Both the position numbers and the translations under genes were made by a program. From Methanosarcina sp. MSH10X1 (lineage in GTDB: Archaea > Halobacteriota > Methanosarcinia > Methanosarcinales > Methanosarcinaceae): a stretch of DNA of 64,000 nt. This document shows, one piece after another, positions 31,750 through 40,699 of the stretch (within the stretch, counting starts at the first letter, position 1; each line of letters opens with the position of its first letter). The DNA lies in the NCBI RefSeq assembly GCF_004099695.1, contig NZ_SCHL01000009.1, positions 1 through 64,000 of the forward strand, written 5' to 3'. The notes beneath the pieces were generated by a model. That model did no database searches. It was not told the DNA's origin and saw nothing but the letters and a program-made list of their open reading frames with translations.

Positions 31750-32808
31750 TCATCCAAACCAGTTCTCCTCCAATCTCTCCTCCCTTCCCCCCTGCCTATC
31801 GCTCGCATACGCAACATATTCCCCGCTCTCCGTATCAAACACAAACCTGTAAACCGTTTTGAAATAAGCCCAGTATTTGACATAAGGATTTCTTGCGTCT
31901 CTCAGCACGACAGTTACCGAACCATTTTCTTCCGAAACGCTGTAGACAGGATAATCGATTTCCTGCGGAACGGTTGTACTGTAGAGTTTTCCGGCTCTTT
32001 CGACGTAGGCGGGCGCATCGGGAACGTCGCCGGTCACGTTAATTTTTTCGATAAAATCGCTTCTCTCGACCCCTGACCAGTAGCTCACTTCCATAATTTT
32101 GTAATGGGTGGAGTTATAGGGATATGCGGTAATGAACTTCCCGAAGGACGAGGGATAGGTGTCCTGATAGCTGATTTTTGCGCCTTCCGCGCCGGAAATA
32201 TAATTCACAAGAAATAGTTTTGCCGCCGGCAGGACTGCAATAATCCAGATTACAAGCACAACTGTAAGGGTTGTATAGAATTTGCTCCGGTTGTTCGTGA
32301 CAAAGGTACAGAAGTTCTCAAATTTTCCGTTCCACTTTCCACGGTTTTTCAGATAGCCGACCAATAAGATAAAAACGGGCAGCAGGGGAATGAGGTTTGC
32401 CAGCGGGTCGAAGAAATGAACAGCTCCGAGCGTGGAAGTCTCGGTGCTGAAGGGGTAGAAGGGGCGCATCTTCCAGCTTGTCGCGTAGTCGAGGTAGACA
32501 TGAGAAATAATGGCTGCAAGCCCGGCGGCTGTGAACAGGCGGTCTTTTGTTTTAAGCCAGATAAGAAGTGTTACAAGCAGGATGAAAAGGATTGAGTGCA
32601 TGAATTCTCTGTGGCCGAAAAGGTAGAAAAGCTGGTTTCGCATCTCGTGGCTCACGCTGCCGGCGATGAGGGCGAATATAGCGAATGGGAGGAAATCCAG
32701 GTCAGGAAGTATTGCCAGGAATGCCAGAGTATTACGCTTTTTTCCTTTGAAGCCGAGAGCCAGGGCGATCAGGAAGCCGAGTCCCAGGTGGGAGAGTGTG
32801 TTTACCAT
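31750..32808 (-). CDS. YdjM-like membrane-bound metal-dependent hydrolase, paralogue 1
   Basis: 352 residues. The N-terminal half carries the family features: MVNTLSHLGLG with the first His, LPDLDF, GHREFMHS and HVYLDY, giving His and Asp residues for a metal site, set among about five membrane helices. A further helix sits near 190-210, then an outside domain (to the C-terminus) that ends with EENWFG. First of three related genes. Catalytic activity of the family is inferred from the conserved His/Asp pattern only. Confidence 0.85.
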   Translation of the reverse strand: MVNTLSHLGLGFLIALALGFKGKKRNTLAFLAILPDLDFLPFAIFALIAGSVSHEMRNQLFYLFGHREFMHSILFILLVTLLIWLKTKDRLFTAAGLAAIISHVYLDYATSWKMRPFYPFSTETSTLGAVHFFDPLANLIPLLPVFILLVGYLKNRGKWNGKFENFCTFVTNNRSKFYTTLTVVLVIWIIAVLPAAKLFLVNYISGAEGAKISYQDTYPSSFGKFITAYPYNSTHYKIMEVSYWSGVERSDFIEKINVTGDVPDAPAYVERAGKLYSTTVPQEIDYPVYSVSEENGSVTVVLRDARNPYVKYWAYFKTVYRFVFDTESGEYVAYASDRQGGREERLEENWFG

Positions 32809-33262
32809 TTATTTTATCCCAGAATGACCTTTTGTTTTTATTTTACTCTTGTTCTTACTTTTATTTTACTCTATTTTTATTTTTGTTTTTGTCTCTATAT
32901 TAATGAAGCACGATTTTTGTGATGAATAATCTGGGAAAATTTTAAAAAAATCTCTCATAGTTTGTATCTTTTACCTTTAAATAGATGCGGCGTATAATTA
33001 TATTCTGCATTTGGAATTGCCATCTGGCGATCTAATATGTATTGAAGAGATACAATAACAGAACCGCTTAAAGTAGAAACTTTTAAGTGACGGATTCTGT
33101 AAGTATCTTTAAGGGGAAAACTGATTAGCGGGATTTGCGATGGAATTTTCTTGAGGCGGAGCTTAAAGCTTGAATCCATTTTTAAGTTCCTCACGGATCA
33201 AATTCCGGAGCAGTTCCGAGAAAATTTTGTAAAACCAGATATCAGAAATCGGGGAAGATAAT
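32809..33262. other. Divergent promoter region between ydjM-like gene 1 and superoxide dismutase
   Basis: About 450 bases. The two flanking genes point away from each other, so two promoters are expected. A 79-codon minus frame at 32955-33194 shows no ribosome site or family and is not annotated. A GGGGAAG ribosome site precedes the dismutase ATG. Confidence 0.45.
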
Positions 33263-33874
33263 ATGGCTAAAGGGTTATACAAGTTACCGGATTTGAAATA
33301 TGGCTATTCAGACCTTGAACCTCACATTTCCGAAGAACAGCTTCGTATCCATCACGACAAGCATCATCAGGCTTACGTAACCAATGCGAATTCACTTATA
33401 GAGATGATGGACAAGGCAAGGAAAGACGGGACCGACTTTGATTATAAAGCCAGTTCAAAAGCTCTCACTTTTAATCTGGGCGGGCATGTCCTTCACGACT
33501 ATTTCTGGTGGGGAATGACCCCTGAGAGCAACTCAAGCAAAGAGCCTGTCGGCGAACTGGCTGAAGTGATTAAAGAGGAATTCGGAGGCTTTGACAGGTT
33601 TAAAAAGGAGTTCTCTCAGGCCGCAGCAACCGTAGAAGGCTCAGGCTGGGCGGCATTAACCTACTGTAAAGATACGGAAAAGCTCATGATTATGCAGATC
33701 GAGAAGCATAACGTAAACCTGGTGCCTGACTATCCGATTATCATGGATCTGGATGCCTGGGAACACGCCTACTATATTGACTACCGGAATGAAAAGGCAA
33801 AATTCATAGAAGCATTCTGGAATATTGTCAACTGGGAAGAAATCGATAAATACTTCACGAAAATGAGAAAATAA
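33263..33874 (+). CDS. Superoxide dismutase, Fe/Mn family
   Basis: 203 residues, full length. Metal ligands are visible at His30 (LRIHHDKHH), His78 (GGHVLHDYFWW), and Asp164/His168 (MDLDAWEHAYY), the conserved DxWEHAYY motif. The enzyme turns superoxide into hydrogen peroxide and oxygen in the cytoplasm, an oxidative defence in this anaerobe. Its gene stands alone on the plus strand between three minus-strand YdjM-like genes. Whether iron or manganese is used cannot be told here. Confidence 0.95.
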   Translation: MAKGLYKLPDLKYGYSDLEPHISEEQLRIHHDKHHQAYVTNANSLIEMMDKARKDGTDFDYKASSKALTFNLGGHVLHDYFWWGMTPESNSSKEPVGELAEVIKEEFGGFDRFKKEFSQAAATVEGSGWAALTYCKDTEKLMIMQIEKHNVNLVPDYPIIMDLDAWEHAYYIDYRNEKAKFIEAFWNIVNWEEIDKYFTKMRK

Positions 33875-33985
33875 TCAAAAAGAAAATATCAAAAAGAAAA
33901 TAATCAAAAGGAAATGATCAAAAAGAAATAATTAAAAAGAAATAATCAAAAAGAAATAATCAAAAAGAAAATAACTAAAAAGTTA
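33875..33985. repeat. A-rich degenerate tandem repeat after superoxide dismutase
   Basis: Seven or so imperfect copies of a 13-15 base unit resembling AATCAAAAAGAAAT directly after the dismutase stop codon. Low complexity; probably a slippage product in the 3' untranslated region. Confidence 0.75.
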
Positions 33986-34104
33986 TCTTTAAAATTTATG
34001 TTTTTAAAGCTATCTTTAAATTTTATTTTTATTCCCACTTAATTTTCCAACTACCTTTTAAGTAAAAAGGTAATTGGAAATTCCTTCAAGCCGAGAAGTT
34101 CCGT

Positions 34105-35286
34105 TTACTCAAAATAGTTTTTATCAAGCTTCTTTTCCGCTCTTCCGTAATGGCTCTCATACACCTCGTATTCTCCGCCCTCCATGTCAAAAACAAACCT
34201 GTAAACCGTATCAAAATAGGGCCATTTGTCAACGTACGGATTTCTGGCATCGCTCAAAGTTACGGTTACGAGCCCATTTTCTTCAGAGACTGAATACACA
34301 GGATAGTCAATTGCCCTGGGTACGGAGGTACTGTAAAGTTTTCCTGCCCTTTCGGCATAAACCAGGGCATCGGGGACATCACCCGATACAGACACTTTTT
34401 CGACGTAAAAGCTCTTTTCAATTCCTGACCAGTAACTGACTTCCAGGAGTTTGTAATGAGTGTCACTATGCGAATATGCTGCAAGGAATTTGCCAATCGA
34501 GATCGGATATGTGTTTCTGTAGCTGATTTCGGTTCCTTCTGAATCGGAGACCTGCCTGATAAGGAAGATTTTAGTAATTGGAAACACGGCGGTCCAGACA
34601 AGGAGAATTAAGATTACGGAGGCATATAACTTTCTCTCGTTCCTGTTCGCAAAACCGTAAAGCCTGTTTAGCCCGTTTAGCTTCCTGCTCCAGGTATCCT
34701 TATCTTTAGTACTCCACAAGCCTCCGTTTCCAGTGCTCCAGCTATCCCTTTCTCCAGTAACCCATTTGTTGACATATTTAATACTTAGTTCGCCCCTGCT
34801 ATTAACACTCAGCGGCTTTCTGTTTTTAATGAATTCTGCAGCCACTATGAAAAGCGGCAGTAGCGGGAGAAAATTTAAAATGGGGTCGAAGGGATAGATG
34901 GCTCTGAGTGCGGATTCATCTGTGCTGAACGGATAGAAGGGGCGCATTTTTGCACTTGTAGTATAGTCAAGCAGGATATGGAGGAAAAGAGCCTGAAACC
35001 CCCCGAACGTAAAACGCCGGTCTCTGGTTTTAACCCATATAAGAAATGCGACAAGGAAAGCAAAAAGGATCGAGTGCGTGAGCTCCCTGTGACCAAACAG
35101 GTAGAATAGCTGGTTCCGGGCTTCGTGGCTCACGCTGCCGCTGATGAGCGTAAATATCGAATATGTAAAGTAATCAAGGTCTGGAAGTAAAGAAAGAAAC
35201 AGTAAAACCAGTCTCTTCCTTCCTCTAAGGCCGAGAGCGTAGGAAAGAAGCAGTCCGACTCCAAGATGGGAAAGTGTATTTACCAT
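34105..35286 (-). CDS. YdjM-like membrane-bound metal-dependent hydrolase, paralogue 2
   Basis: 393 residues, same architecture as the gene ending at 31750: MVNTLSHLGVG, LPDLDY, GHRELTHS, a helical membrane half and an outside domain with DYPVYSVSEENG. It differs by an insert of about 45 residues after about position 160, rich in Trp, Ser, Thr and Gly (WSTGNGGLWSTKDKDTW), between the membrane half and the outside domain. The insert looks like an internal short-repeat expansion. Outside domain predicted from the position of the last helix. Confidence 0.85.
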   Translation of the reverse strand: MVNTLSHLGVGLLLSYALGLRGRKRLVLLFLSLLPDLDYFTYSIFTLISGSVSHEARNQLFYLFGHRELTHSILFAFLVAFLIWVKTRDRRFTFGGFQALFLHILLDYTTSAKMRPFYPFSTDESALRAIYPFDPILNFLPLLPLFIVAAEFIKNRKPLSVNSRGELSIKYVNKWVTGERDSWSTGNGGLWSTKDKDTWSRKLNGLNRLYGFANRNERKLYASVILILLVWTAVFPITKIFLIRQVSDSEGTEISYRNTYPISIGKFLAAYSHSDTHYKLLEVSYWSGIEKSFYVEKVSVSGDVPDALVYAERAGKLYSTSVPRAIDYPVYSVSEENGLVTVTLSDARNPYVDKWPYFDTVYRFVFDMEGGEYEVYESHYGRAEKKLDKNYFE

Positions 35287-35385
35287 GATTTATGTCCATT
35301 TATTTACAGCTTTTAAACGGTCCTTTTAACGTTATTAAATAGATTCTAACGCCCCTCTGACATTATTTTAGTAGTCTGTTCTAAT

Positions 35386-35477
35386 GGTTTAGCCTGAGCA
35401 ATTCATCTGGTTTAGCCTGAGCGATTCTTCTGGTTTAGCCTGAGCGATTCTTCTGGTTTAGTCTGAACAGTTCTTCT
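35386..35477. repeat. 23-bp tandem repeat, four copies
   Basis: The unit GGTTTAGCCTGAGCGATTCT (first 20 bases shown of 23) is present four times in a row, units 2 and 3 nearly identical and the outer ones diverged. It lies in the spacer upstream of paralogue 2 on the minus strand. The rest of the spacer (35287-35702) has no gene. Confidence 0.85.
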
Positions 35478-35702
35478 GGATTATTCCAAGCAGTCGTTTG
35501 TAACCTGTTTGATCGAGAAAGCACCTCGAATATTTAATTAATATTATATAAAACAATTGATAAATTAAATTCTGTTCGGGTAGAAAGGCAAAACAGGAAC
35601 TATTTTGCTGCCTGACACACCGAGGAGACAAAACTACGATTTTCCCGGGGTTTTCGGATTCAAGAGAGTTGAATTATTAATTGGAACTAATATTTGAAAA
35701 GC

Positions 35703-36755
35703 TCACCCGAACCAGTTCCTGCCCAACCTCTCCTCTCGCCCTCCATACATACCTGCATAAACTTCATATTCAACACTGCTCCTGTCAAATACAAACCTGT
35801 AAAATGATTTAAAATAAGCCACATCGGCAAGATATGGATTTCTGGCGTCACTTAGGACAACCGTTACGGTGTCGTTTGATTCGGAAACCTTATAGATCGG
35901 ATAGTCGATTTCCTGAGAAACGCCTGCCCTGTATAAGTTTTCTGCTCTTTTAACATAAGCACCGGAATCAGAGATGTTCCCTTCTACGGAAACTTTTTCA
36001 ACGTATGAACTTTCTTCAATTCCGGAAAGATAACTTATTTTCAAGACTTTGTAGTGAGTGGAGTTATAAGAGTACGCCGTCAGAAACCTGTTAACGGATT
36101 CTGGATAGGTGCTCTGGTAGCTGATCTCGGTTTCTTCGGTCAGGGAAATGTTATTGATCAGGAAAGCTTTTGAGATCGGCATCAAAGCAAGCCAGAAAAG
36201 TAATAGAATAATAAGCGAGGCGTAGAGCTTATCATCGATGTTTGCTATGAACGTGCAAAAACGTTTTATTTTCCCTTTAATTATTCGCCTGTGGCTCAAG
36301 TTTCCAATAATCACAATGAAGAGAGGCAGGACAGGAAGCAAGTTTAACAGAGGATCAAAGAAATAAACGGCTCCCATGATAGACGTATCCGTACTGAACG
36401 GATAGAGGGGACGCATTTTCCAGCTTGTAACGTAATCCAGATAAGAATGGAAGAAAAGGGACTGAAACCCTCCAACCGTAAAAAGCCAGTTTTTTGTCCT
36501 GAACCAGAGAAGAGATGTGATAAGCAGGATAAAGAGGATGGAGTGCATGAACTCCCTGTGCCCGATCAGGTAAAAAAGCTGGTTTCTGTTCTCAGGGCTC
36601 AGGTTGATATTGGCAAAGACAAATGCCGAGTAAAGGATATAATCCAGATCAGGAAGTACGGATAATAGGACTACCGCTCTCAGTTTGTCTCCTTTAAGGC
36701 TTAAGGCCAGACCAATAAGAAGACCCACTCCCATGTGGGAAATTACGTTTACCAT
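35703..36755 (-). CDS. YdjM-like membrane-bound metal-dependent hydrolase, paralogue 3
   Basis: 350 residues. It shares MVNVISHMGVG, LPDLDY, GHREFMHS and HSYLDY with the other two, and ends GRNWFG like paralogue 1, to which it is close in length. About five N-terminal membrane helices plus one before the outer domain. The three genes lie in a row on the minus strand with 300-2300 bases between them, a local gene-family expansion. Confidence 0.85.
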   Translation of the reverse strand: MVNVISHMGVGLLIGLALSLKGDKLRAVVLLSVLPDLDYILYSAFVFANINLSPENRNQLFYLIGHREFMHSILFILLITSLLWFRTKNWLFTVGGFQSLFFHSYLDYVTSWKMRPLYPFSTDTSIMGAVYFFDPLLNLLPVLPLFIVIIGNLSHRRIIKGKIKRFCTFIANIDDKLYASLIILLLFWLALMPISKAFLINNISLTEETEISYQSTYPESVNRFLTAYSYNSTHYKVLKISYLSGIEESSYVEKVSVEGNISDSGAYVKRAENLYRAGVSQEIDYPIYKVSESNDTVTVVLSDARNPYLADVAYFKSFYRFVFDRSSVEYEVYAGMYGGREERLGRNWFG

Positions 36756-37059
36756 TATCCCTTATTCCTTTGCGGATTTTTATAATTAAGAATATAGAGA
36801 ATTAAGAATATATTACTTCTTTTTGAAAAATCGTGTGCGGGAGTTGTAAAGTTGCATTTACATTCGAGAATAATGGAAGGTAAAAGTTTAATACTGGAAG
36901 CAAATTCTCAAGATACCGGGCAAAATAAAAATATTTTTTTTATAAAAAGGGAAGTGTCTGCCATCTATAAGAAATAAATTAGTTAACGAGAGGATAGTGC
37001 CCTCTCAGATTACCCTGTTGGATTATTTGATGTTTTACAGCGTGGAATTGTTTGTGTTG
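36756..37059. other. Intergenic region before YdjM-like gene 3
   Basis: About 300 AT-rich bases holding the promoter of the minus-strand gene at 35703 and the end of the gene at 37060. Nothing else recognised. Confidence 0.4.
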
Positions 37060-37938
37060 TCACATGGTCGAATTATTTAATGTTCTGTCAAAGAAGGTTA
37101 TCATCTCCCCATAAGCGTCCTGTGCAACAAAACTCTCGGAGAGTTCCCCCTCCTCTGTAAGCATAAACCCGTGAGGCTCGCCCTGGTAAACCTTCAGCTC
37201 GAAATACCTGTCAGCCGCGTCCAGTTCACCGGCATATCTGTAAATATCAGTAATATTGCTGTACTGATCCCGTGTGCCGTGTATTATAAGCATAGGCGCG
37301 TCAAGCTGGTCTATCAGGCTTGCCGGTATGTCGGGCTGGATTTCAGATCCGCCCATATAAGGGAAACCATACCAGGCTACCCCGGATTCGAACTCCTCAA
37401 TCTGGGGCAGGAAAAGCATGGTATATCTGCCCCCTGCACAAAAGCCTGTAAGACCGAGTCTTTCGGAATTGACATCATCTCTTGTTTCAAGGTAAGCTGT
37501 ACTGTTTCTGATAAGGGCTTCCACCTCGGTATCGGAAGGAGAGTCAGAGTATGCCTGCCAGAAAGGAGCGATCACAACATATCCCTCTTCAGCCATCCTG
37601 TTTACCATAGTCTGATAGCCGGGCTCGAACCCCCTAAATGAGTGAATCAGCACTATAGCCGGATAATTCCCTTCTTCAGCCGGGGCTGCAGTATAGGCCG
37701 GATAAATCCTGGAATTACTTGTAATATTAACCGTTTCAGCTTCAACCAGAGTTGAATTATTTGCAGTATCAGTACAGCTATCCTGCGATGAAGCCAGGTA
37801 CTTGCTTTCGGTTCCATTGCAAACCGTTCCTGCAGCTTCCGGAACCTCAGAATCACAATAAGAGGAAGCAGTGCTGCCTAAAGCGCCAAGAAGGCTCACT
37901 ACAAGCAAAAGTAAGACTAATTTATTCATGAAATTCAT
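37060..37938 (-). CDS. Secreted dienelactone hydrolase family alpha/beta hydrolase
   Basis: 292 residues. A signal peptide (about 1-26, LVLLLLVVSLLGALGSTASS) leads to a Ser/Thr/Asn-rich linker with N-glycosylation-like sites. The hydrolase domain covers about 80-285: GFCAGG gives the nucleophile Cys167, with Asp224 in HGTRDQ and His256 in EPHGF completing a Cys-Asp-His triad. A cysteine nucleophile is the rule in dienelactone hydrolases. Natural substrate unknown. A TATA-like CGTATATAATTT lies so close to the first ATG that the ATG at 37929 may be the true, nearly leaderless start. Confidence 0.85.
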   Translation of the reverse strand: MNFMNKLVLLLLVVSLLGALGSTASSYCDSEVPEAAGTVCNGTESKYLASSQDSCTDTANNSTLVEAETVNITSNSRIYPAYTAAPAEEGNYPAIVLIHSFRGFEPGYQTMVNRMAEEGYVVIAPFWQAYSDSPSDTEVEALIRNSTAYLETRDDVNSERLGLTGFCAGGRYTMLFLPQIEEFESGVAWYGFPYMGGSEIQPDIPASLIDQLDAPMLIIHGTRDQYSNITDIYRYAGELDAADRYFELKVYQGEPHGFMLTEEGELSESFVAQDAYGEMITFFDRTLNNSTM

Positions 37939-38478
37939 TTACCCCCCAAAATTATATACGCGGGAAATATCATGCAATTAGAATGCCCTTTTCCCGAAGT
38001 GAAAGAAATTCCGGGTGGCTCTGGAAACCGGATCCCTGTATGAACCCGACATACCTGACATAACAAGATAATTCCCAGATATATATTAATAGGAAATTAT
38101 ATGTTAAGGGATATAAATTATAAGGGCTGATTTTTTCTTAAAGGAAAGACCGGAAGCTTCTGCGTGCAGTCTTTATATAAAAAATTTTTGTTACTTAATT
38201 TTGAGAAATATATAAGTTTTTCCTTATTGTGCTAACTATATTCAGTTAAATATTCTAATGTTCATATTAATAAGTGTCAGCGTAAGAACGGTGAAGTATT
38301 GCAAAAAGAGGAATAGCTTTCATACATCTCTCCAGAACTCGGAAAAGGAACCTGTAAAAGGAACATAAAAACAGGACATTTCAAACTTTTACCTGACAGC
38401 AGACCAGTAACCCTTTTACCCTTTGGGGACATTCTAAAAAACGTATTCTTAGATAATAAAACTGCAAAGTAACACTTA
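37939..38478. other. Intergenic region upstream of the methyltransferase operon
   Basis: About 540 bases. Contains the divergent promoter of the hydrolase gene and AT-rich sequence toward the methyltransferase promoter. An 85-codon minus frame (38277-38534) is not supported as a gene. Confidence 0.4.
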
Positions 38479-38489
38479 TTTATATATAA
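38479..38489 (+). promoter_or_regulatory. TATA-box of the methyltransferase/corrinoid operon
   Basis: TTTATATATAA is an excellent archaeal TATA-box. A transcript starting about 25 bases later would have a short leader with GGAG at 38520-38523, nine bases before the ATG at 38533. Confidence 0.55.
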
Positions 38490-38532
38490 TTTAAAGTATA
38501 AAATATGACAGGATAAAAAGGAGACATATAGC

Positions 38533-39636
38533 ATGGTAAGTGAAATGACTCCAACCCGAAGAGCTCTGGCAGCAGTGCTTGGAGGCAGGGTTGACTACGT
38601 ACCCCCTGCAAACCCCCTCGCTCAAACCACAACCGAACTGATGCAGGTATGCAACGCTTCCTGGCCAAAAGCCCATTTTGACAGCAAGATGATGGCAGAC
38701 CTTGCAGCCGCCCCCTATGAAGTTTGCGGCATCGAGGCTGCGCGCCCCCAGTTTGACATTTCTCTTGAAGCAGAGGTTCTCGGGTGTAAACTTGACTGGA
38801 ACAAACCGGACAGGCCTCCCGTAACCGGCCCTGCTTATAATGATCCCTCCGATATAACCTGGCCCGACAACCTGGAAGAAACCGGCAGAATTCCGGTAGT
38901 TCTCGGAGCAATTGATGAACTGAGACAGCGCTATGACGGCATGCTTCCTGTTATCCCACTGCTTACGTCTCCTTTTACGGTAGCAAGCCACATAGCAGGC
39001 GTCGAAAACATGGCTAAGTGGACAAAAACCGATCCTGAGAAAGCCCATGCCTTCATTGAAGCAGCAACGGATTTCGTGATAACTTACGGGAAGTTGCAGA
39101 CTAATTACGGGGCACATATTGTCTTCCTGGCTGACCCTTCGGCTTCCGGAGATCTGATTTCTGCGGAGACTTACAAAGAATTTGTACTCCCTGCCCACAA
39201 AAGAATAGCAAAGGAGATCAGCTGTCCCCAGATCCTGCACATCTGCGGAAATACAAGTAAACTCCTGCCCTACATAAAGCGGAGCGGGATTGACTGCTTC
39301 TCCTTCGATGGCGTTCCGGTCTGGTACTGCCGTCAGGTAGTAGGTAACGAAATGTCTATTCTCGGAAGCCTGGATGTCATAGACCTTATGCCAAATGGCA
39401 CTCCCGAACAGGTTTATAATAGAACCAGGGAATGCATCCTGCAGGGAGCTGACATTGTCGGGACTTCATGCGGACTCTCGTTCGGAACCTCCCTGGAAAA
39501 CCTCAGAGCATATGTCAGGGCCTGCAAGGAGACCCCAATCCCCAGATATGATGATGTGGAAGACCTTATCAGGCAGATTGGAATAGGTATTGGAAGGAAT
39601 ATGAGAGAAAACGTGCTGGGTGGGATGAAGGAATGA
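38533..39636 (+). CDS. Methylcobamide:coenzyme M methyltransferase-like protein (MtaA/MtbA family, UroD fold)
   Basis: 367 residues, uroporphyrinogen-decarboxylase-like TIM barrel of the MtaA/MtbA group. It opens [20 protein letters not shown], as in MtaA. The zinc ligands that bind and activate the thiol are visible: His236 and Cys238 in LHICGN, and Cys313 in TSCGLS. Members move a methyl group from a corrinoid protein to coenzyme M for methanogenesis. The stop overlaps the start of the corrinoid gene. Which methylated substrate feeds it is unknown because no MtxB partner lies next to it. Confidence 0.88.
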   Translation: MVSEMTPTRRALAAVLGGRVDYVPPANPLAQTTTELMQVCNASWPKAHFDSKMMADLAAAPYEVCGIEAARPQFDISLEAEVLGCKLDWNKPDRPPVTGPAYNDPSDITWPDNLEETGRIPVVLGAIDELRQRYDGMLPVIPLLTSPFTVASHIAGVENMAKWTKTDPEKAHAFIEAATDFVITYGKLQTNYGAHIVFLADPSASGDLISAETYKEFVLPAHKRIAKEISCPQILHICGNTSKLLPYIKRSGIDCFSFDGVPVWYCRQVVGNEMSILGSLDVIDLMPNGTPEQVYNRTRECILQGADIVGTSCGLSFGTSLENLRAYVRACKETPIPRYDDVEDLIRQIGIGIGRNMRENVLGGMKE

Positions 39637-40460
39637 TCAGGCACATAGACGTTGCAGTTCAGAAAATCTTCGAGATGAAAGAAAAAGAGCCTGTAAAGTT
39701 TAAAAGACTCATTGATGAAGGGATCATGCTAGGTCTGGGAGTAGATCTTGATGATAGAAGCAAAGAAATGACTCCTGCCAACCATATAAAGAAACACAAC
39801 AGGCCGAAAGATCCCGAATACGCAGCCGTGGCAGAGGCTGTGATCGAAGGGGACAGAGCAGAAACCGTAAAACTCACAACTGCCCTGCTTGGAGAAGGAA
39901 AAGATCCGACGGATCTGGTTTTAAATGCCCTTATGCCCGGAATCCAGACCGTTTGTGAGCTTTACGACATCGGGGAAAGCTATGTGCCTGAAATCCTGCT
40001 GGCAAATGAAGCCCTTATAGGAGGGGTGGAGCTCTGCCAGGAGAGAATAGGCGAAGTCCCTTCCCAGGGAAGGGTGGTCTCTCTCGTTATTGAAGGAGAT
40101 GTGCACGATATAGGCAAGAACATTGTGGCTGCCATCCTCAGGGCAAACGGTTTCGAAGTAGTCGATCTTGGAAGCGACATAACGGTGGAAACAGCTGTCA
40201 GAGCCGTAAAAGCAGCAAACGCTGACCTTGTTACCGGAACAACCCTCATGAGCACAACCAAAGGAGGACTTAAAGCCCTTGCAGAGGTCCTTGACACCGA
40301 AGACGTTCCCGTAGCCTGTGGCGGGGCTGCCATAGACAGGCGTTTCGTCGAAACCTTCGGCAACTCGGTATACGGAAAAACACCGCTTGACGCAGTAAAG
40401 ATCGCAAGGAAGGTCTGTGAAGGAAAGAACTGGAAGGACGTCCGCAAGGAACTTCACTGA
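39633..40460 (+). CDS. Methyltransferase corrinoid protein, MtaC-like
   Basis: 275 residues. An N-terminal helical stretch of about 50 residues is unusual for the family. Then comes the four-helix cap (about 60-140, ...[20 protein letters not shown]...), and the B12-binding domain with GDVHDIGKN, where His158 is the lower axial cobalt ligand, and later TGTTLMSTT and CGGAA. The closest resemblance by eye is MtaC of methanol metabolism. It carries the methyl group between a substrate methyltransferase and the MtaA-like partner. Its ATG overlaps the upstream stop (ATGA). Confidence 0.9.
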   Translation: MIRHIDVAVQKIFEMKEKEPVKFKRLIDEGIMLGLGVDLDDRSKEMTPANHIKKHNRPKDPEYAAVAEAVIEGDRAETVKLTTALLGEGKDPTDLVLNALMPGIQTVCELYDIGESYVPEILLANEALIGGVELCQERIGEVPSQGRVVSLVIEGDVHDIGKNIVAAILRANGFEVVDLGSDITVETAVRAVKAANADLVTGTTLMSTTKGGLKALAEVLDTEDVPVACGGAAIDRRFVETFGNSVYGKTPLDAVKIARKVCEGKNWKDVRKELH

Positions 40461-40699
40461 TTCTACTTAACTTTCCAGCTTCTTTTTATTTTCCTTCTTC
40501 CATTTATCTCTTTTTCATTGCAGAATACTTAAATCGGAAAATACAGGCTGGAAGGTAAGTAAATGAAGGTCGGGAAGGAAGAACAAAACGCAAAAAAACA
40601 GGAACAATAAGAAAGCCTAAAACCGGGAAAGTATGAACAACAGCTTTCGCAAGCCGGGAAAGTATGAACAAAAGTTTTCACGAAACCCTGGGATAAGAT

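Noticed and set aside
32955-33194. 79-codon minus-strand frame in the divergent promoter region
   Set aside because: No ribosome site or domain, and promoters are expected here.
38277-38534. 85-codon minus-strand frame before the methyltransferase
   Set aside because: Overlaps the promoter and leader; no support as a gene.
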